Assembly (NCBI GenBank): GCA_035578905.1
Contig: JAQJVL010000109.1
Span: forward strand, 2,125,827-2,189,826
DNA from: Stictocephala bisonia
Taxonomy: Eukaryota; Arthropoda; Insecta; Hemiptera; Membracidae
Direction of reading: 5' to 3'
DNA: 64,000 nt
The position numbers and the translations under genes are program-made. Under the pieces are notes generated by a model that was not told the origin of the DNA, made no database searches, and worked only from the letters and a program-made list of their open reading frames with translations. How positions within the stretch are numbered: position 1 is the stretch's first letter; every line of letters starts with the position of its first letter. Shown here piece by piece: positions 36,791-49,325 of this stretch.

Positions 36791-37824
36791 TTTGCAAGGA
36801 AAGAGTTGCAAGCTTGTTGACTAACTAACGAATTTTAACCACGTTGAATGTTATGGGTTTTGAAATATTTAACAATTTTTATTGTTATAATAACTTGAAA
36901 AAGGGGGTTGTTTAGACAAAATAATATTTTACAGTGAAATAAATATGCAATTAACGTAGAAAACACACTATTAAGATATTGTTATCATTAATAATTAATT
37001 ACAACAACTTATATGTTCTCTAAATAAAAATAATCTAATTATATTTCGTTTATTGCTGGTTAAGGAACTTACTAAACGGCATTTCCTTAGTATGTTTGTT
37101 TGTCACACCATGGCAACCAAACGTGTTGAGATTCCTCCTGTAATTTGTTACTATCCTACCTTATGTAGAAGTGCAACTATTTGCTATTAGATTTTATATT
37201 CTCGTAGTTTATTTTTATGATTTAATTATACAAAGATATCTTAGACATACATTATAGTTCACCACTTCCTGTTTGTGACAATCTTGACCAATATTACGGT
37301 TGAAGTGTGGCCAGTTTAAACAGGATACTGTCATTTACAACTCTATTTCGTCCTACCTGCCGTCCTGACAAGCCTTTGTCACCACAGGCCGCTAAATTAA
37401 ATACGTGACCCAGTTGTTAAGCCGGACACTCCAACACTACCACCGTAATGAAGACACCCCGTTCCGTCCGCCAAGCCTTTGTTCTTTAGGTACTCCGTAA
37501 ATTATTAAAATTTATATATTAAATAAATATTAAGATTTATTATGTAATTGATAGTTTAAGTTGTACTTTGCGTGGAACACTTATTTATACATTTACTAAA
37601 CGATCCCAATACTTTAGTCAGTTATTTCGTTATTATGTTATTTATTATTGATAACAGTCCTGAGTTTAGGATCTATACTGCATGTATAGTATTCAAACTC
37701 CAACATGTATGTACAGAGTGTTCTGTAACAATGAACATCGATAGATTCATGAAGATATACACAACTTGACTTTAATAATAAACTATTAAAATAGTAATCC
37801 TATATTTTTGTTGTCAAAAACCTG
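36791..37824. other. AT-rich DNA, nothing recognised
   Basis: The 65-codon frame at 37572-37769 has no recognisable domain. A moderately GC-containing stretch at 37330-37490 shows no gene. Confidence 0.5.
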
Positions 37825-37935
37825 ATGAACTTAATTCAACGAGTGAAGTACCGACCGTTAGCCAAGTTGGGAATTCGAACCTTGGAAAAAACTGCGCAGT
37901 CCAATGTCTTACCCAATGTGCCACCTCGTCACTAC
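37825..37935 (-). repeat. tRNA-derived SINE head or tRNA pseudogene
   Basis: The minus strand carries box A TGGCACATTGGG (37923-37912) and an exact box B GGTTCGAATTCC (37881-37870), with a TTGGA/TCCAA stem between them in the anticodon-arm position. There is no matching acceptor stem, so it is not a functional tRNA. It differs from the S1 head. Confidence 0.6.
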
Positions 37936-38221
37936 TTTGTGCAGGCCTACTCTATAGTTATATTAAAGTTATATATTACGTAGTGTCTATATACTAAGTC
38001 ATACTTATTATAAAATAAATGTTAATAGATGATGAGGTTAATATTTTAACATTGCTAATCGACTACAAGTTAATATGTTGATAAGGAACATTTTGACATT
38101 AATCAATTGTTGGTTTTTCTAGGCTATATGAATATTAAACAAAACCTTTTCCGAGTATAGACTACAAACTTAATAACAGCAGGTATAAAAAATTCCATCA
38201 TGATCTTTTCCATTAATTCAC
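37936..38221. other. AT-rich DNA, nothing recognised
   Basis: No feature seen. Confidence 0.5.
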
Positions 38222-38332
38222 TACCATAAACATAACTTAGGTTAACCTTAGCATAACCAAACCAAATGTAACATAACCTAAACAAACCTAGCATAACCCA
38301 AACAAACCTAACATAACCTAACCAATGGTGGT
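38222..38332. repeat. Degenerate CCTAA-rich tract
   Basis: Repeated 'ataacctaa', 'acaaacctagcataaccc' and 'aaacctaacataacctaacc' words form an irregular 10-15 bp pattern containing CCTAA, the complement of the common insect telomere repeat TTAGG. The pattern is irregular, so it is at best an interstitial or chance tract. Confidence 0.55.
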
Positions 38333-39166
38333 GAATAAACGGAAAAGGTCCTTCAATCTTTATATAGTTATTTAGTATAAATTCTCATTCACTTGGATAA
38401 AAATTCAGAAGAGGGAAGTAAATAATATTTTTAACTAATTCAGCTGTATACTAGTGAAGGACATCAATGATTTTATTTGATGTACTATTTTAGTGCTGTC
38501 TTAGAAAAACTCTTTATTTATTTTTTTAATTCTAAACCGTACTTGATACACCATATAAATCAATATATTGATAGTTACTGGTGAACAGTAACTGTATTTT
38601 TAAAGAAGTTATGCAGTGAGACATTTTGGTTGCATTGTTTAGTTATACTAGTTGCATAAAGTTACACTAGAGGTACAACTAGTGTAGAGTATATATGAGT
38701 GAGAAATGATAATCAAGCTTCATATGTAAACTAAACTGGTATAACAAAGCACTTGCACAGATTCATAGTTTGGATGCAATAGACTCCAAGTTTTGGAATG
38801 GTGTAAGTAATACGAGAGTAATATTTCTGGGAAGTACGAAAACCTTAGGAGCTATTTGAGTTTTGTAAAAATGGAAATGAAGCCATTCTAATTGACGTAT
38901 GAGCTTCATCGCTCCCTATCTATAAACACCGAGTTATTAACTGTATTTTATATAACCACAGTGGTAAAAATAGAGACATACATACAGTACAGCGTGTCGA
39001 GAAAGTACATTAGAACTCTTTAATATATTCTTCTACTCCATGTTAAAAAAATTACATTCTATATTATATGATAGAAGAAAATGCACTACATATTCTACAT
39101 ATACTACATTTCAATTCCTTTTATATGGAGAACACAAATGAAACTGACCAATGCGCAGTAATTATA
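38333..39166. other. AT-rich DNA; possible solo foldback terminus near 38986
   Basis: 'tacagcgtgtcgagaaagta' near 38986 resembles the CAGGGTGT-type termini of the foldback elements but has no matching partner that I can fix. Confidence 0.4.
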
Positions 39167-39225
39167 CAGGGTGGAAAAAATATGGAAACAATTTCACATC
39201 TTTTGTATGATTTTTTTTCACCCTG
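39167..39225. mobile_element. Very short (about 59 bp) CAGGGTG-ended foldback element
   Basis: CAGGGTGGAAAAAATATGG at the left and TTTTTTTTCACCCTG at the right, both next to TA. Termini and target match the larger elements at 22759 and 39688. It is effectively two ends with almost nothing between them. Confidence 0.6.
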
Positions 39226-39299
39226 TACATTTTTGGCCTGTTAAGTTAAAATAAACTCTTTAGTACATTACGTAATATAAACCACTGCTTTGGTTAATC

Positions 39300-39600
39300 A
39301 TTATTCTCAATTATGAAGCCTATCATAGACATATGAGTGAATATTTGGGGCGAATGGGTGTTGGGTTTGTTACTGAGGTTTACTGTTACTTAAAAAGTAC
39401 CATTTATTAATACCCAACAGTAAGGGAACGCACAGATTTATTTGGATTCCGAACCACATAGTATTGGTCTGATTTTTAACTACTTGACACGCCTGATACT
39501 CAGTTCTCTTCCCTATACACAACATCCGGATATTGCCTACCACCCTGTATAGACAACCCAGACTTTTCTAATAGTAGTGCAAATTTAGCTATCAAATGGA
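39300..39600 (-). repeat. SINE S1, head-truncated, reverse
   Basis: Minus-oriented S1 body: 'ggattccgaaccacatag', 'ttggtctgatttttaac', 'actcagttctcttccctat' and 'acaacatccggatattg'. The tail module at the low-coordinate end is diverged and the tRNA-like head is missing. Confidence 0.75.
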
Positions 39601-39687
39601 TGTCGTTAATAATTATTGTTTTATTCATTATTTGCTATTTAATTGAAGTTATCAATACCTAAATTGAAGTTTAACCTTAATTGATAT
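39601..39687. other. Short AT-rich spacer
   Basis: No feature seen. Confidence 0.5.
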
Positions 39688-40627
39688 ACAGGGTGTCCCG
39701 TAAGTACTGACCAAAATTTCACGAGGTTATACTATAGGTCAGAACAAACAATTTTCATCATGTAATGTATAGTCTCATCTTGCTTAGTTTTCTGTATATC
39801 TGTCTGTATGAGTTTTTTAGAAAATAATGTATATCTTCAAAATGGTTTGTGATATCAAGTTGACTTTGATTTTTACTGTACCTTAGTAAATTTACTGTAA
39901 ACTTTGTACATTTACTGACCTTATTAGTGTACATCTAAAATAAAAGTTTCAAAATTATATGATTTACATAAACAAAATGGCGGCAATTTAAAACTTTCAA
40001 AGCCTAATAACTTTAAAACGAGTGATGTTATAGAAACATGACAAGACACATATGAAATAACCCCTTTTAATACTAGAATTTTGGTACCAGATTTATTATT
40101 CTACAATAAGTTGTTACAGAAATAAGTAAGCTTTCTCAAGTAAAGGTCTGTGTTTTATTCAAAATTCAATGTGTTTAACACATTGAATTTTGAATAAAAC
40201 ACAGACCTTTACTTGAGAAATCTTACTTATTTCTGTAACAACTTATTGTAGAAAAATAAAACTGGTACCAAAATTCTTGTATTAAAAGGAGCTATTTTAT
40301 ATGTGTCATGTTATTTTTCTATTACATCACTCGTTTTAAAGTTATTAGGCTTTGAAAGTTTTAAATGGCCGCCATTTTGTTTATGTAAATGGTAAAATTT
40401 TGAAACTTTTATTTTAGATGTACACTCATAAGGTCAGTAAATTTACAAAGTTTCAACTTGATATCTCAAACCATTTTGAAGATATTCATTATTTTCTAAA
40501 AAACACATATAGACAGATAGACAGAAAACTAAGCAAGATGGGACTATACATTATATGATGAAAATTGTTCGCTTTGACCTATAGTATAATCTCGTGAAAT
40601 TTTGGTCAGTACTTACGGGACACCCAG
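39688..40627. mobile_element. 940-bp palindromic foldback DNA transposon
   Basis: The left end CAGGGTGTCCCGTAAGTACT (39688) and the right end AGTACTTACGGGACACCCAG (ending 40627) are each flanked by TA. From the ends inward the two halves stay complementary to the centre, where the sequence is an uninterrupted palindrome around 40176 (gtgttTaacac). For example 'aacaaaatggcggc' at about 39972 pairs with 'gccgccattttgtt' at about 40368. The arms are about 450-490 bp with scattered mismatches and a few small gaps, and there is essentially no loop. There is no coding capacity. The TA target suggests Tc1/mariner-type mobilisation (inference). A transcript would fold into a long double-stranded RNA. 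Confidence 0.93.
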
Positions 40628-40817
40628 TATAATCCAGGCAAATAAAGTAAAGAATGTGTTAGATATCTTGTTTGACTAATGCACTTTTTTTTTACTTTAT
40701 AAAGAATATATACCAGTTGACTATAATGCAATGGAATTGTTCTTTTTTATGTATAGAGCGTGTTATATCAACTCCATAGTTATATAATAATAATAAAAAA
40801 GAAGAAAAATATATCAA
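40628..40817. other. AT-rich DNA, nothing recognised
   Basis: No feature seen. Confidence 0.5.
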
Positions 40818-40932
40818 ATTCAGGGTGCTTACAATGGTAAGGGGCTGTTGAACCAACGATCATGGACACAATGGCAACTTCACATCCGTTGTAGTCCCAT
40901 TCATTGGATTTCTTTCTTGTTCACAAAGAAAA
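40818..40932 (+). repeat. Dispersed repeat C, copy 3
   Basis: 'cttacaatggtaagggg', 'ttgaaccaacgatcatgg', 'acacaatggcaacttcac', 'ccgttgtagtccc' and 'tttctttcttgttcaca' align with 36098-36225. Confidence 0.75.
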
Positions 40933-41240
40933 TGTCACTTTTTCAGAGGGGTTTTGATTTGGATTGGTGATCAATAACATAACAATGTCTTTAAGATTAT
41001 ATTCCGTAGGCGATGATAAAAATATGGTTTGAATAGTTTAATGGCAAGCTATAAGTATTAAACAATCCTCAAAGTTTACTGTTAAAAAGGTTATTATAAA
41101 AGATACTTGTAGTTGTCAATAAATAAACAATATAAGTGCACGCATTACATTATATTTCATTAAAAGCTTCTAACTTGTAATTTAACTAAAGAAATAGCAA
41201 CATTTGAACTGTATATATAGTCAACAAACTAAGATATTAA
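40933..41240. other. AT-rich DNA, nothing recognised
   Basis: No feature seen. Confidence 0.5.
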
Positions 41241-41680
41241 TATTCATTCATAAGACGCCGATCGTCAAGGTATGGGCGAATATGAGGGGCGAATGAGTGT
41301 AGATGAACGAGTGTAATCAATGTTACTAACTAAAGTTGTCTGTTCCTCAGAAAGAACTATTTATTAATATCCCAATAGCCAGGGCTACAGTGCTTTGAGG
41401 ACCTACAGCTTTACATGGAATCCGAAACACGTAGTGTTGGTCTGATTTTCAGCTAACTGACAAGTCTAAAAGTCAGTTCTCTTCCCTACACAACATCCAG
41501 ACACTGACTACCATCAAACATGGACATCCCAAACTTCTCTAGTAGCGTCCACCTGGATGACAACCATTGAGGGGAGCCATTTTGGTATTACGAGGATCGA
41601 GAATATAGCCAATAGCCTACAATCTCCTCAACACTTCCCCCCAAGCAGCTGGGTTACAGCACTGCGCCAACAGTGCCGAC
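41241..41680 (-). repeat. SINE S1, full-length copy, reverse
   Basis: The minus strand runs from the head 'gtcggcactgttggcgcag' at 41680 (box-A-like TGGCGCAGTGC) through 'agagaagtttggg', 'cagctgacc'-type body blocks and 'aatagttctttctgaggaac' to the tail 'cgatcggcgtcttatgaat' near 41241. The length (440 bp) agrees with the copy at 28422. Confidence 0.88.
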
Positions 41681-43534
41681 TTTTTTATTTTTGATTTTGA
41701 TTCAGATATTTGATTCACTATTTCATACTATCAAAGAAAAAAATTTGGGTAATGTTAAATATCAGCATATATTTACGAAGCTATTAAAACATAAAAATGA
41801 AACAATCACCAACGAATTAGTTTATCCTTTAATGATTAAACCCTATTTACAATTATGATTGGATACAATTATAGTAAATTGTGTATGACTGAATCTTCTG
41901 ATAATAATCATGTGGTGAATTGCGTTACAACTTTATAACTATTATACCTTTGTACAGTGTTTTAAAATGTTTATTTCATACAATTTTATTTATTTGTTTT
42001 GACAAGCTAAGGACGCCACATGAGCCTTGAAAAGTTTAGCAATTGAAAACCTTTTTATTTTTCAAATTCGCATTAAATTATCTTCTAATTTAACGATCGA
42101 AATGTAATCCCTCAATATTGTTCCTAAAGGTAGGCTGGGATGCATTCAAGGACGTTCCAAATAGATTACAAATGTATGTATATATACATTAAAAAAATTA
42201 AACTTGTTCTGTATGGATATACTTTTACAGTAAGTGTACACTTTTAAAAGTTCTTCGTGATTAAACTGAAGTGAAGTTTATTCATAAGAGGATATGACAG
42301 ATCATACAAAAATAAACTGTATTCTCGTATATGTTAATGAGTAGGTTAGTTATTTAAATTTAACATAAATATAATACATTCTATGTAATTTGATTATATC
42401 CTACTTGTTCTTCATAAACTGACCTACAAACTAAACATAAATAAACTTTTTGAGAATAACAAACTTATGATTTATTGAACATTGGGGAAATGTATTTTGT
42501 ATTATAAATAAAATAGTATTTGAAAGGAAGACAAGACTTCGTTTATCGTATGGGATTTCAACTAAGACGACTACTACAATGAATTATGTACACTATAATA
42601 CAGGTCTTATGAATGTACTACATAAATATATATTGCATACAAAACTATTTGTATGCAGTTTCTAGACGCTTAATCGATCTTGAATTTTTCAACATCAGTG
42701 GGTAAAATCGGGAATTTTTTTTCAGGAATACATTTTTTATTTTTTACTCAAATCATATTCTATAAACAAAATCCAAACAACCGTATGATTAAAAATGTTT
42801 TTCCTGTTATTTTTCGTGTTTTTATTAGTTTTAATTGATGTAGATGTTCATGCTGATCACGCATTCAAAAACTATTTCGGTCTACATTTATTTCTCGACA
42901 TACGTGGTAAAACTTCTTTGGTGGAAAATTAGGTATGGTGATCATTTTCACTGTGATAATAGGTGTTATGACAACACAAAAACAGACTTTGTATATAAAT
43001 GCCGAGGGTAGGCTGATTTTAACGTAAAATATGCATTTTAATTAAGTAAATAGAAAATTAGGATAACGTTATATTTTATTTCGTTGAAAACCCATTTATT
43101 ATTTCTTGTTCAGTATAAAAACACGAAAAATGTATAAAAATATGAACATTTTAAAAACAACTGTTCTATTGTTTTGGTTAGTTTTAAATTTTCAAAAAAC
43201 ACAGTTTTGATTGGTCGGTAAAAAAATAAGTTTTCAATGCTTGAGTTAAACCTTTTTAAAAGATATAAGCTCATATTTAACCACTGTTTTAAGATTCTAT
43301 CTTCAGAAATGTGTAAAAAAGTTACCACAATAAAAAAAAAAAACTAATTATATTTCCATGTACGTAAAAGGAGATCAGTTAGAAAATCAGAATGATTAAT
43401 AATTGAATACTGATATGAATGTATAACGTATCCGGTCCGTTGGTTCCAATTTTTAAGCATCTGGTTACTATCATTCTAGAATTGAATTCTATTAGTATTC
43501 AAGTGAATATATGCTATAAAATTATTGAAATTTT
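41681..43534. other. AT-rich DNA without recognised gene
   Basis: Frames at 41673-41858 and 43110-43328 are low-complexity AT-codon frames without domains. Confidence 0.5.
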
Positions 43535-43740
43535 ATCCACCACTTAACTCATTTTTTCAAACTAAGTCGGGAGGAGTCTTATGGGTCTGTAATCAGTCGC
43601 GAACTCCCCTCCTCTCATCAGCAAATTACCATTGCAAAACACAACTATTACATATAACCACCAGATGGTCCTCTGAGACTTACGCATTCATCCCACGTAA
43701 CACAATCAATATTGGTCCCTAGTAACACAATTAGTATAGA
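43535..43740 (+). repeat. Diverged relative of dispersed repeat D
   Basis: 'attaccattgcaaaacacaa', 'agatggtcctctgagac' and 'cccacgtaac' parallel 'attaccatcacaaaacacaa', 'agatggttctgtatgaa' and 'tcccgtaac' in 7990-8080. The similarity is limited. Confidence 0.4.
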
Positions 43741-44494
43741 GGCTGGAACACTTGAAATATACAATTGAATTTGATAAAACAGGGTAAGTTTAAAATGTAT
43801 TTAGCATATTATATCTTTATATGACATTATTACATTTTTATTTTGAGTACAAAATAAAACTAACAATATAAAAATATTAACAACCTTGAAGGACTAAGCA
43901 AAAATAAAAAAAAATTAAAAAATTTATTATGAAGCTTTTGAAAAAGAAGATTCTTTTTTACTATAGTTCTGATTGCCCTAACAAACAAAGGAAGTTTTAT
44001 AGTAAGACAGCTCAAAAGCTAGTCAAAAATTTACCATTAACACATCTTCTATATTTTTGTTAATATAATTTTAAATATCCAACAAGAATGATCGAAAGTT
44101 CTTTTTTGAGCCCTATATATTAAAAAAAACATTGAAACAGAGCTATTTTGAAATTTTAAATTTGAACAATATTTACAACTAAAAAACGACTTCTTTAACC
44201 CTGAAATAAATCTACTTACCCTAACGAATATTTCTATGTCAAAAACTGTAAAAAGCTTGGAAGCTTTGTTTTTAATGTTTTCGTAAAACAAACTGTCGGA
44301 CATCTAGGTTTAAAATGTAGTGTTACAATCGTAAGTCTGAACTCATACAATTATTTGAAGTATATTTAAAATCTTATGTGCTTCAAAGTTTTATAAGTCA
44401 AGAACGTGCTAAGACACAATATATTTTCTTGTAATTTCATCCCATGGACATCATATAATTATAATCACCCGGTAGATACAGAACAGTAACGTTA
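43741..44494. other. AT-rich DNA, nothing recognised
   Basis: The minus-strand frame at 44049-44303 has no domain. Confidence 0.5.
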
Positions 44495-45405
44495 AAGCAC
44501 TTTCCCTCGCAAACAGGTGTTCATCTCTTTAACAGACTGTCCTCTACAATTTTGTAAGCCTTTAAAACTCGTCTTAAAGGCCTTATTTCCTATCATGCAT
44601 TTTATGATGTGGTTGAGTTCTGACGGACGACTGGGAGACCCGATAATTGGTAAGCTGACACCAGTGCTGGAAGTGGTATTAATTGGAACAGTGAATTTTT
44701 TCTCAATTTTGAAGTGAATGATAACAAAATTATATTTACTTTTAAAATGTTGACTTCTGCAATACAATACGCCCATTATTTATGCTAGGTGTGTGCGTAT
44801 ATGAAGGTTATGTCAGATAGTGTATTTAATTTGTGTATTCTAAACGTGCATGTGTGTGAGGAGGAGTCGGGTGCGTCTCTCTTAGGTATGTGTGATCTTT
44901 CATGTAGGTGTGTATGCTGTAGTGTATGAATGTGTAATGCTTTGTGTATCAATATTGTGTAATTATGGGCGTGGGCAAGTGTCTGAAATGTGAAATGTGT
45001 CCAGGTTTTAGGTCAGGTATTTATAGTAGTTTTTTTTAGCGTATTACAGTACTCTGTAGTATTATTATTATTAGTTTTTATTTTAATTTTATTTGCTGTG
45101 GCTTCTAATGTTACGAAATTTAGTTTATAAAAGTGTATCATTGTAATTTTGTAATTTAAGTAATAATTGTTATGAAACATAAGTTTATTTATATACGTTT
45201 TTATTTTTTATTTGTTTACATAGTAGTAACATTTTAATTTAATTTTACGTCTGGCTGGTAGTGGCCCGTTCCCCTCCCACAGGCATGTGCCCATGAGGGG
45301 AACTATTTCCACCGTTTATATGATCTGTATAATATTGTAATTGATGTTTTTGTGAATAAAAATGCTTATCTATCTATCTATCTATCTCTATCTATCTATC
45401 TATTT
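44495..45405 (+). mobile_element. LINE remnant: RT C-terminus, long 3' UTR, (TCTA)n tail
   Basis: Plus strand about 44545-44615 encodes SLKTRLKGLISYHAFYDVVEF, the 'FKxxLKxxLxxxxFYxxxEF' signature that ends CR1/Jockey-type reverse transcriptases, preceded by a stop-interrupted stretch that once encoded the YNxLP region. About 740 bp of non-coding sequence follows, then AATAAA (about 45353-45360) and a (TCTA)n tail at 45365-45405. That order (C-terminus, UTR, signal, simple-repeat tail) marks the true 3' end of a 5'-truncated, dead insertion. Confidence 0.75.
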
Positions 45406-47527
45406 AAATGTACTTACTACAGTAAAAACCCCCATTTTATTCCAATCCCTTCCATCACCATAAGCGTACTAAATATTCACACAAATAAGGACAAAAACAT
45501 TTAAATATTTTACATCTAAATGTACATTTAGATGACAAAATTCATAATAATTCATCAGATAACTAAGCATTACAAAGGTTTGTTTATAGAATTTGAATAT
45601 ATTTAAATAAACCTTTTGTTATTACATTACAATAAATTATTTTTTTTTTTTTTTATGTTTACAATCCAGAGGATTGTTTCATCCTAAACAAGCTGAAATC
45701 AAAGAATATCATATTTAAACCACTTTGAACTATATCAGTAAATGTTTGTTTACGTTACATTTTTCACTCAAATAGCCATTGACTAGAGTGATAATCCAAA
45801 ACGGCTCCGTAATTAATTAATTTTATTATTTTTTTTATTATATTAATAAAGAATGAAGAAAAAAAAGAACATCACTGTAAATATTTTAGAGTCAACATGA
45901 TTATTTAAAATAGTAATTGACTTAACAGGAATGTGGGTGGATTACACAATATTGGATTCCACGGCAAAAATATTTATTCAACAACGGGCATCATACAAAT
46001 ATTTTTCTTTCGTTAGACATCCAATAATGTTTTTTTAAGCGAAAACCATCCATGCTCCAATAGTATTTAATATTAAACATATTTTCCAAGATATTGAAAA
46101 ACCTTTCAAATTCCTTAGTTATATTAGTTTTTCCCTCTGTTATAACTAAAGTACTTCTTTCAGTAATCATTTAGTTTTCAATTTATTTCATCAGAATATT
46201 TTTGCTTTATGTTTGCTCGCTCGTAAAATACCAAAATCAAAAGCATTCCCACTTCAAAATTATTTAAAGTTTTACTCTATTATAAATAAAATCACGCACT
46301 GAAGTTTACAGTTCAAATTTAAAACATAATGTTACTACAAAATACAATTATTAAATTTGATGAATGTAAAAATAACGCTGCTAAAGGTTATCCACCAGTC
46401 ATCCACAGCAATTTTATGGAAGCATTTATAAAATTAGGCGTCATACTCTTTGGAATACATTATGTACCGTCTGAAATTTATCATGAATCTACAATATTTT
46501 TTATGTGATAACACTTAATTTTAAAAGTTAATGGGCATCAAATCTCGAAATAATATCTAAAGTTCCTAACATTTAGAATGTTATGAAACAGATAAATTTA
46601 TTAAACTGTTATTCCTAAATCACAAATATATGTTTCACGCTTTTTCCATAACCATACCAAAACTATAATTGGGCGTTCAGGCTATTTGGGTCAATATGGT
46701 CACAAGCAAAATTTTCTTTTAAAAATGGATTAGAATTGCCGTAAGTGAATGTTTGCCTGAATAATTTTGGCTATAACAGAATATTTACATTAAGAATCTA
46801 ATATTTACATATTAGAATATTCCTATAACAAATATTGAAATTAGGAGTCACCTAGCACTGCTTCATATAAAGTAGACTAGAACGTTGACAAGAAAAGACT
46901 TATATTGATTTTCGAAATAATACTTTATATTCCGACCGTAAAAGGAAAGTAAGACAAGCCGAAGTACAAGAAGAATAAAGAAAAACACAGCTGGTGGGCT
47001 TAACGTGCTGTAGAGTTTTATATTTAATTTGATATTAGATTCTCCCAACTTTTCGTACACTTCCGTAAGAATAATATTACTTCAATCAAATCATGAACAA
47101 CTGAATCATGAACGAATAATGAAATTTAAATGTTCCTATATTTATTCAGTGAATAATATTATAAAGTTAAACAAATTAAGCTTTTAAACAAAACCAATTT
47201 ATTGGCAATTGTGTGTAAATAAGTTATCCAAATAGAATATACTGACTTTAACAAGCAACTCCCACAAACTGGATATTTTTAAGTTTTCCAACATAAAAAT
47301 TGATATTAACAAAAATATCCGTTCTCATGCTAGAAGGTTGAAAGTTTTACCAAGTGTTTTAATGGTAGTATTGTGTAAGTATTTAGGTATACTTAAAAAC
47401 ATTGCTTAAGTGGGTATTGATATGCATAGCCATAAAATTTAATAAAATATGTAACTAAAATGAAATAGAGTATGTACAAAATAACTACGTTGGTGTGGAA
47501 ATTGTACCTAGATAATAACAGGACATG
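45406..47527. other. AT-rich DNA; one 22-bp perfect palindrome
   Basis: The palindrome at 45513-45534 (catctaaatgt and its complement with no spacer) is the only discrete feature. A T-run lies at about 45640-45654. No gene recognised. Confidence 0.6.
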
Positions 47528-47614
47528 ATTATCTAGAAAACCACACCATAAAATGCATGATAGGAAATATGGCCTTTAAGACGAGTTTTAAAGGCTTACA
47601 CAATTGTAGTTATA
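47528..47614 (-). mobile_element. Short LINE C-terminal fragment (same family as 44.5 kb)
   Basis: The minus strand repeats 'gtaagcctttaaaactcgtc', 'ttaaaggcc', 'tatttcctatcatgcatttt' and 'atggtgtggtt', nearly identical to 44553-44610 on the plus strand. This encodes the same FYxxxEF-type end, now isolated. Confidence 0.8.
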
Positions 47615-48051
47615 TTTATAATTTAAATTAAATCATTGTAACATGATTCATATCACGTTGTATTGTTACATAAATGCTTTAAACAAAAAACTCCAGTCGT
47701 ATAGATAAAGATAATAAAAACATTCTGTCTGCATACATATCAAAGTATAAGCCTAAAGAAGAGACAATGTACTTAGAAAAACCGGTTGGTCCTTTATACT
47801 TAGTTTTACACCCGAATAACGTTAGTACTAAAACGGCTAGACTATATACAATGAGCTGTAAATCTTTAAAACTAACCGATGAGTGAATAGGGTAATTTGT
47901 AACCATTTTGAGTACATTATGATTCTCATAGCGACAGACCAACAAGATTCATTATCGAATCTGTAACCACTGAAAAGCCACTGAATTTGTAGTAAATACT
48001 TGATTGCCTAAATCCAAACCACTCAAGTGGACAGGATATATCCGTAATGTA
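47615..48051. other. AT-rich DNA, nothing recognised
   Basis: The overlapping minus-strand frames here have no domain. Confidence 0.5.
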
Positions 48052-48135
48052 TGTGTACAGTCTGCGGTTGAAGCTCGCTGATGTTCTTGTAATAATTTAT
48101 GCTTGTTAATGGACGCAATCAACAATATGATTGCT
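48052..48135 (+). repeat. Dispersed repeat H, copy 1
   Basis: 'gtgtacagtctgcggttga', 'gctcgctg', 'taatggacgcaatcaacaat' and 'tgattgct' parallel 57645-57730. Element unknown. Confidence 0.55.
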
Positions 48136-49199
48136 ACATTAATTTGGAAAGATATGCACAAATATTTGAAAACCTTAGGCTGTTCAAAAGCTAATGAACC
48201 TTCAAATACCATTCTTATAATTACATCTTGGATTTTTCATAACTCATGACATTTTGTTTGGTTTTGTTAATCTGCAAAGATCTCAATGATACAAAAAATA
48301 TTGCATAAAGAATAAAAAAAATGAACAGTGGACGAGTTTGAAGATATGAGGTTCGTGATTGGATTCATTTATCTATTCTTGGCCCAATATTCAGGAATAA
48401 GAAAGTATATTCAGTCTAAATATGATTGTTAGCTAATTATTGGCCCAAATAAGTTCAAGGTATGTGTGTTTTCCGAAGTGACAACTTAACGAAGAATCTT
48501 AACGAGAAGAAATTATATTTTAAGTGCTATTTTCGTTTCTTATACATTGTTTTAAATATAGCTAATTAAGAAATTAAATTTTTCTTATGTGGATGTTCGT
48601 TACATGTGTAATGTTATAGAATTAAGCTCATATGCTTTGATAAGGGTTTAAATTTCACAATAATTTGTCAATTACGGGTTCGAGTGGTGTCAGTAAAGTT
48701 TTGAAAAATCTTGAACTTTTAATCCTAGATATTTAAAGGAAATAAAGATACTTTTATTCAATCAACAAGTTCTGTCGTGAAAGGATTTGAAAATCTGCCT
48801 TTACACTTAATTAGTAAAAAATTAGATTCACGTGAAAAATTAAAATTTATATTTAATTTTAAAACATGTATTGATATTTCATTAATAAGTTTGGAAAATC
48901 GTTGATTGATTTCTAATACCAGAATATAGACACAAGGAATCATATGTTTTTTTTGTAATTGTCCTCAGACATAAGTCGTATTATATATGATCTTATTTTA
49001 AACCCACTGACCATAGATACAACAAAGTTTTGAATAGGAAAATTAATTAAACATATACATAAGCTTAAAAATCAAGTGCCTTGAACCAGTAATCATGTAA
49101 AAACAAAGAGTAATTTTTTTTTTAAGTCAACTGAAACCAAAAATGGACATAGAACTGATGTAGTATAGTTTTATAATATAATATTGAATTTTTATTCAT
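48136..49199. other. AT-rich DNA, nothing recognised
   Basis: No feature seen. Confidence 0.5.
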
Positions 49200-49325
49200 A
49201 TTTTGTAACTCACAACTTCACTCACCAGGTTACATGGGTCTGAAGACCAGATCATGAATTTTTATAAGCACCGACTATTATTTCATTTGGTCTCATCTAC
49301 GCAGTCAGTAACCTTAGCCACTGAG
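49200..49325 (-). repeat. Possible tRNA-like SINE head
   Basis: The minus strand contains GGCTCAGTGGCTAAGG (box-A/D-arm-like) at about 49326-49310. The box B further on is unconvincing. Confidence 0.3.

Noticed and set aside
37825..37935. Functional tRNA gene on the minus strand
   Set aside because: Boxes A and B are good, but the acceptor stem and a normal anticodon arm are missing; a SINE head or pseudogene fits better.
45513..45534. 22-bp perfect palindrome as an operator or regulatory site
   Set aside because: AT-rich palindromes of this length are expected occasionally in such DNA, and no gene adjoins it.
47679..48212. Two adjacent minus-strand frames of 86-88 codons
   Set aside because: No domain, no shared context, and they run across dispersed repeat H; likely chance.
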